Assembly (NCBI GenBank): GCA_949152475.1
Contig: OX424559.1
Location: 17,019,809 to 17,083,808, forward strand
From: Terebella lapidaria
Lineage: Eukaryota; Annelida; Polychaeta; Terebellida; Terebellidae
DNA: 64,000 nt
Direction of reading: 5' to 3'
In this document: piece by piece, positions 57,705 through 64,000 of the stretch
How the letters are laid out: each line of letters begins with the position of its first letter
Position numbering within the stretch: position 1 is the first letter of the stretch
Notes under the pieces: model-generated
What the model was told of the DNA's origin: nothing
The model's input: the letters and a program-made list of their open reading frames with translations, nothing else
The model's database searches: none
Translations under genes and position numbers: made by a program

Positions 57705-58820
57705 GCAAAAAATTAGCCCAAAGGTCAAGGAAGGTTACTGGACAAAAATATGTTTATAGGCTAGATATTAGCCAATTTTGTCCTGTGACTTCGAAAATAA
57801 GGTCAATTTCAAGGTCATGAGAATATTTAGCATTATATCATTTCCTGTATGTGCACAACTGATTCCCAAGCTGCGAAGTTGATGATAAACGAGATATTAG
57901 CAAATTCAAGGTCCTCAATATATTCCGCATGTATCATTCCCTATATGTCCACAATTGATTCCCAAGATATAAAGCGATAAAAAGTGAGATTTTAGCCATT
58001 TTGTGATCTGACCTTGAAAATGAAGTCAAAGGTCGAATTCAAGGTCATCAAAGTATTCTGCATATAGCACTGTCATTTCCTATATGTTCACAATTGATTC
58101 CTAATATGTAATTTCAATATTAAGTACCGTATTGGTTCTAATAGTAGCACGGTGAGCCAAAGCAAAGACCCCCTGCAGCAGCGCGTGCAAAATTGAGGTT
58201 AAATTCAAGAAAATCACTGAATAATATACCTATAGCCTTTAATCCCCTTTATTATGATTCCAATAACATAAATGTGTGGATTGGAACTCTCTCCAAGATA
58301 TTATTAGAAAAATATGAAGTGAATTTTTTAGTTACAAAAATTTAAAATTTTTGGGCAAAAGGGGGGCTCTACTATTAGGGCGCGTGCCACTATTTGGAAC
58401 AATACGGTAGGTATTGGTAACAATGTGTCCCATTATAAAGCATAGGGAGAATTTAATACAGGAAAGTCCCATTTGGGACCTGTCGAAAAGATCAAAAAAG
58501 TCGATTCAAGGACAACAAAACCTATATAAATGTACATATCACACAGGTATATGAGGAGAATTTTCTGAAGCAAACATTTCCAAACTCATCAGACAGTTTT
58601 TCAGAAAAATGCCACCAAAGTCCAAAATTGGCCGTTTTCATTCTGGCAAAATATGCAAAAAATAAAATATCTCCATCTTGAAATACCTTGAGGTATTTTT
58701 ATGCAAAATTTCAGAAAAAAATCAATTGCAAACTTCAAAGATACAATGTAGACGGACGACGGACGACGGACGCAACGACACGGCAATAGATTATCGGACA
58801 AAAGGTCCAGCAACCTAAAA
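57705..58820 (+). mobile_element. GGTTACCGGAC-family element, copy D
   Basis: Starts AAAAATTAGCCCAAAGG with GGTTACTGGACA, ends ATCGGACAAAAGGTCCAGCAACCT. It contains the same CATTTCCTATATG, AAGGTCA and GGACGACGGACGACGGACGC blocks as copies A and C. It directly follows copy C and is itself interrupted by the MITE at 58137-58407. Confidence 0.7.
58137..58407. mobile_element. MITE with TA target duplication inside copy D
   Basis: CCGTATTGGTTCTAATAGT at the left is matched by ACTATTTGGAACAATACGG at the right. TA flanks both ends (58135-58136, 58408-58409), as for Tc1/mariner-type elements. 271 bp, non-coding. The host sequence continues across it as in copy C, confirming that it is a later insertion. 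Confidence 0.75.
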
Positions 58821-58923
58821 AATTTACTTGGTTGTGTCTGGAAATTAAAAGGCAGCCAAATGAACGAAAGGATTAAATCACAAAATGAAAAAAAAAACCT
58901 CTCTATTATACTAACCTATGGAA

Positions 58924-59213
58924 CGCCGGTGTGACATGCGAGAAGCAACATGCGAGAAGCGACATGCGACCTGTGAACTATAAACTATGACTTATTCCGT
59001 AGTAAACCATGGTTTAAATACGAAAAAAAATGTATACCAAAGAAAATCTATTCAAGTTGCATTTTGTTGCACGCAAGTCGCAGTTAACTCGCAGGTTGCA
59101 TGTCGCAGTTTATAGGCTAACTCGCATGTGATATGTCCATGTAAGCAATACTTCTCGCTTCTCGCATGTCACATGTCGCTTCTCACTTGTCACTTCTGGT
59201 ATGTCGCACCGGC
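58924..59213. repeat. Inverted-repeat unit built of CATGCGAGAAGC words
   Basis: Starts GCCGGTGTGACATGCG and ends ATGTCGCACCGGC; words of the type GCGACATGCGAGAAGC are repeated near the left end and complemented near the right (CGCTTCTCGCATGTC). The ends could fold into a long imperfect hairpin. It is non-coding; it may be a small TIR element. Confidence 0.55.
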
Positions 59214-59919
59214 TTCCAGAGATACTTTTTGACGAAGTAACAAAGAAAACACTTCTATTCCAAAAAGACTTCTATGCCAAAAATGTTCCTCTGACGAAAG
59301 GTCATACCGGTGATCCGACTGCGTTACGTTATGATCATTCGTATTCATTCTTGACGCTGTTCAATATGGGAATGTTGCATTATGACACCAGTCATAATGT
59401 TCTTGCATTGTCATAAAGTAGAAAACCAATGTTTTTGTATAAAAAATGATCGGTTCCAAATAATTTTCCAGAACTTTGATAATTACTAAAACATTCGCTG
59501 CTGAAGGAAATTGCAAAGATTCGCAAATATTATCCGATCGACTTATTCGTTATAGCCTCGAAAACAGCCTGACCCTCAGTTTTTAGGCGTTAATTATTGG
59601 ATTTGACACCACACCACATATTTCCGTATAAAAACTGTTCTCTGAATTGAATTTCCTCAAAGATCGGCCAATTATATGGAATATCGTATATAAATTGAAA
59701 CAATGTTTATTTGGTGTTGATCGGATAGTTTCTGACAGAATGCCGTTTGAACAAACCAACCCCTATAGTTAGTGCACTGTTCAAAAATTGGTTTGAGCTA
59801 TAATCAGTACATTAATAAACGACATGACAAGTGATGCCATACATGCTATATAATTAAGAAATATTCAACACATAGACTACAAACGGTTGTTTGCACAATT
59901 TACTCACTAGGAGCGCCAC

Positions 59920-60330
59920 CCGTTCGTCGGCCTTGGCGTTGAGTTGAGCTCAAAGTTTGGCACTTTGAAAGAGGAAGTCATACATGGTGATATTAGTGGT
60001 GACCTTGAATTTGACCTTGTGTGACCTTGAGAGGTCGAACAGCATTTCGTTGTTGTTGAAAAACAGCCATTTTGGGACTTAGGCTGCCATTCCTGAAAAA
60101 TTGTAGTTTGTATTTCTAATTGATACAGTATACAGTACTGCAGCAATTGTTGGTTATTGCCACCTCAGAGTCTGTCAATTAGCCAGTGAAAGCAAAACTG
60201 TTGAAAATATAGTTCAGATGTGCATTGTGGGCATTTAAGACCTTGACCTTGAACTCGACCTCAGATCAATCGAGGGCGTAAACCCAAGGTTATGGCCATA
60301 TTTGAGGTGTACGATCAGGTCATTCAGGAT
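59920..60330 (-). repeat. Fragment of the GGTTACCGGAC family, inverted
   Basis: Contains reversed phrases known from copy A (CAAAGTTTGGCACTTTGAAA, GGAAGTCATACATGG, GACCTTGAATTTGACCTTG). Both ends are lost. Confidence 0.5.
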
Positions 60331-60904
60331 GCAACACGTGTAGGGGTATCATGGAATTTTTCACTTGTGTTGCATCCGGTGGTGAACTCGTACTTTACCC
60401 CATGTGACCGCGAATGTTAAAGTCACGTTAGGGCTCTCCCGGAATGTGCATACAACACTTACAATATGTATTGGCCATTGGACACAAGGCATTTGATGAT
60501 AAAGATCAGGCGTGTATTAGGAGCACACACGCCATATGCCGTCCATCGTTTGGTGAACTTGAATCATAATATCGTATCATATTTTAAATGATGAACTATC
60601 ATCTCTGTCATGGATCCCTATTGGAGAAAATATATCAGCGGACATTATTTTTAACAGGGCGGTAATTTTTATTTGGTACATTTGGCATAAATTATGCATC
60701 TAATGAATATTTCCATATTTCTATAATGCTCGCTGACCATGATAATACGGCTGCTTGTACATTCTTTGCTCTTCTGTCCCAAAATAGTCACTAGTATATT
60801 GAAAACTGGTAGTATAAACAATTGCGGACCTGATTTGCGTATTGAAAACAATTGCCCAAGATTGCTACGAGTACAACACAGCCACATTAATGGAAATTGG
60901 TTGG

Positions 60905-61490
60905 TTGTAAAAATTAGCCCAAGGGCTTGGAAATTTCACCGGAGGAATTTATATTGAGTTGAGCCACAACAGTTTTCTTTTAAAACCAAAATTGCCGTTT
61001 CGACCCTTCAAGATAACTTAAGGTCAAGTTCAAGGTCACCACTGAAGTTTCTATATATGTGATTTTCCCATTTGAATGTGTCAATATTCAAGCTCTGTCT
61101 TGAAGTTTTATAGAATCCTACTCCATACAGCTCCAATTATGGATGAAAAGGTGGACGAAATTCTAACGAAAGACCCAAAAATTTTTCAATGGTTCCAATG
61201 ATTTCGGCCAAAAAAGTGTTTTGCCCTACCTGTCAAAAAATTAAAATGACTGCCACGTGCAGGCCGGTTTTTCAAGGGCACCGAAACTAATACACATGTA
61301 CATAAATCTTTTGAAGCAAAAATCTAGAAAATTATAATTTCTTGTAATATTTTAGGCACTTTTGTGCAAAACTTTCAGAAAGATTCGAGCGTAAACTTTA
61401 AAGATAAAAATGTGGACGGACGATGCTCGGGCGGACGACGGACACAACGTCATGGCAATAGGTTACAGGTCCGGTAACCTAAAAATACAT
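60905..61490 (+). mobile_element. GGTTACCGGAC-family element, copy E, short
   Basis: Starts AAAAATTAGCCCAAGGGC and ends GGTTACAGGTCCGGTAACCT. Interior phrases (TCAAGGTCACCACTGAAG, CAAGCTCTGTCTTGAAG, GGACGGACGATG) match copy A. It lacks much of the middle. Confidence 0.65.
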
Positions 61491-64000
61491 GGAAAAAAAC
61501 TCATATTATAAAACATTCAACAGGTATTTTACAATTACCCGCAACTGGCAAATGAACTAGGAGGTCGCAATATATTTGAGATCCATTCACATATTCGTGC
61601 TTCTAGTTAGTCTGTCTGATAAAAGGCGATATTTAACTGTATTTTACTGTATTTTAAATACTTCAACTGTATTTATCAGAATCAAAACGGTACGATATCC
61701 AGCATGTGTTTTGGCCAGGGGCGGATCTAGGATTTTTTAAAAGAGCGGGGGGCGGAGGGGGGTGGGGGGGGGGGGGAGGAATACCTATGAAGGGGCGCAT
61801 CATATACCCCCCTTGGCCCTTGCCCCCTCTAAAACCGCCACTGGCTGTGGTCATCCTGATTCATTGGTATATATGATGCTGTATCTCTCTACATGTATGG
61901 TATAGGTCTAGTGTCAAAGTGTTTATACACGTAAGAAAAACAAACACTTGGGTCTATAGGATCCCCCCCCCCCCCGTTCCATCAAGCTGCATGACACGCG
62001 ACTATCTCCTCGCATCGCCGAGAGTAAGGTGCGGTATTCGACTTTCACCATGGTGATCTAACCCCCCTCATTGGCTAGAGAGGCCCCTAGCACCAACTCA
62101 AATATACTATAGCTCACTAATGTGCTCGTACCGCACCTTAAACATCGCCGATAAGTCGTAGTGTGGAATAAAAATTCGATGTATTCATCCGCATTGCAGG
62201 TAGTCCATGGCGGTGAATCGTTCTTCACTGCGCGGGAAGTAAACAATCACCTTTCGATTTTCCGTTCGTCATTTACTGCAGCACATGATGTTTCCCCTAT
62301 ATACATTACCCCAGCAATCCCCCAAGTATCTTATATTACCCATGGCAGTCAACAACAAGCCTATAAATCCACGCATCGACGCCAAACTGTGCAGTAAAAC
62401 ACAGCGTGCAGTGACCTACAGTTGCTGGGGCACACTGTAGACAGAGCGGCGCGCGGTCACGCTTGGCTGCACATATTGTGCGATATATCCTGTCTACCCT
62501 CATCACCGTGTTCGGTCTGTTTCGACGAGAATCGTTTGTACTTTCGGTATTCGTATTCATTATTTATATAGTCTGTGTATTATGTATGTTTATGAGTATA
62601 ATAACTAATGAAACATTGTTGTTTTAAGCGTGTATGTAAGGGAAAATAGTATCAAATTCTTTGAGCCTTCTATGCAAGATGAAGATGGTCACCCAAAGAT
62701 CTTCAAATGATCTTTTGATTAGTTCCAAATCGCATTTGTAGATGAATATGTTTGCGAGCATTGTGAAATGCAATAAATTTAATAGCAGTGTTATATGATT
62801 CTCTCCACTATATTCGAGTGTAAGTTATCAAGTTCTCAAATTGAGCACGGTTTGATCTGGTAGATGTATGCATTAAAAAATTTGATGGTGCAAATCAAGC
62901 CTAGTGTGTTCTAAACATAGCAATTATATATGAACAAATATGTAGGCTAGTTTGAAGCAATCCATGGAGCTGGGTAGATTCCCGCAACATTCTTGCAAAT
63001 GATTTTCATGCGGTGCTGTGCATGTGTAAGGCGTGTAGGGTGGCTGGCTGGCTGTCGCAGTAGCCTTGCTTTTGTGCCAGATCGTGAACAGGTGACCCTT
63101 TCACTAAGCAATTGTGCCACGCCAGTTTGCTCCAGGGCGCTCTCCGTCAGACATTAGCATTAACATGTGCGATCGATGGGCCGGTCTAGAAAATACGTGA
63201 AACCCGTTGCCGATGTCGTGTTTACATCGTTTGAACGGTTGGCAAGCAATTATCGCAGCGGTTAACCTTGCCTGGAATATGTAGGGGGAAAACGCCAGTT
63301 TGTATGTTAATGTGAGTATTGTCTTTTGTTTGTTCAAGTTTAACTTTGATACCCATCAAATTATTTGACTAAACTGTCGTGAAGACCTTGATCTTAAGAT
63401 AAATCGGCGTTAAGATGCATGCATACAATGTAGATAATACATATACTAAATATTAGGATAAATTTATGGATTTTGTATCGCTTTCAATGAAATTTTAGCT
63501 TAACGATTTAACATCATAGACATTACAGAAAATATAGCGTAGATCGTGTAACCACGTTGTGTGTATTTTTAGCGTGATACAACATTTTGCTGTTTGTATA
63601 AGCTTGCCTAACTCAAGTATCTCACCCATAGTGTGTAATACGATTCAGTCAACGACTTCGCGGTAATCGCATAGCATATAGGATCAATTTTGTTTGTCAA
63701 TGAATAATTTATACGGCATCAAATGCATTGAAATAGTGAAAAAAAAAATGCATGGGCGGGCTCGTGTGAACAATATGTGCTCAACCTATCTCCATTTGAT
63801 AAGATTTTTCAATGTTTGTGCGGCTTATAGAACCCATGGTTTACCTTCAAATAAAGGGTTATCCTCGCGAAATAAGTGCAGCATAATGAACGTTTTAAAA
63901 AAAAAAAAAATGTTGTGATAAAAGACGCTTATTAATGGTATCATATCATATAAGCATATTATATTCAAGCTTCTCGTAAAAAAGTATCCAATCTGATTAC
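61491..64000. other. Gene-free right end of the window
   Basis: Holds a GGCGGATC/G-tract repeat at 61715-61850, a C run near 61962, and a short inverted repeat AAGGTGCGGTA/TACCGCACCTT bounding 62028-62140. Otherwise I see AT-rich sequence without a recognisable frame, RNA gene or array. Confidence 0.5.

Noticed and set aside
60669-60957. Two overlapping frames of 72 codons
   Set aside because: No similarity to anything recognisable, AT-rich surroundings and no splice context.

Overview
The window looks like nuclear DNA of an invertebrate animal, probably marine. A mollusc or other lophotrochozoan, or amphioxus, is plausible, but the sequence does not settle which. Evidence: intron-rich genes with GT-AG introns, a SID-1 family gene, a canonical RPS19, tRNA-derived SINE, Helentron-like elements with tandem-repeat cores of the type known from bivalves, and a high frequency of TACATGTA-like words. 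There are three host genes; most of the rest is layered mobile DNA.

Layout. (1) 191-11828, plus strand: a complete 24-exon SID-1 transmembrane family gene (SIDT type). I built its model exon by exon and the phases close to a 916-residue protein. Its introns hold several MITEs and one 2-kb Helentron-like repeat element. (2) 13374-20755: two more copies of that element, one split by another element, then an old, gutted Ty3/gypsy-like retroelement whose left LTR is itself split by a solo-LTR-like insertion carrying 12 GCGGAAG boxes. (3) 22050-35375, minus strand: a young 13.3-kb Ty3/gypsy element. Its 745-bp LTRs differ at one position, it has a TATA target duplication, gag, pol (broken in about two places) and an unusual intact third ORF of 932 codons. 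The hexamer GGGYCG is scattered through the whole element far above chance. (4) 35872-40776, minus strand: an 8-exon gene for a 776-residue type I membrane protein with a signal peptide, Thr/Pro stalk, one EGF domain, plexin/MET-like IPT domains and a tail with five YxN motifs. (5) 43400-53125: interspersed repeats, a 5.2-kb foldback-like structure built of satellite arrays and holding a solo LTR and a 2.1-kb TIR element, a 941-bp near-palindromic element with 9-bp target duplications, and a tRNA-derived SINE. (6) 53592-55529, plus strand: RPS19, five coding exons, 149 residues. (7) 55940-64000: no gene recognised; copies of a non-autonomous family rich in the nuclear-receptor site TCAAGGTCA, with nested MITEs.

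The three host genes do not form a pathway: one is a dsRNA/lipid-linked membrane protein, one a probable signalling receptor, one a ribosomal protein. The best candidates for something undescribed are the gypsy element with its extra ORF and pervasive strand-specific hexamer, the EGF-IPT receptor with its YxN tail, and the motif-dense non-autonomous elements.
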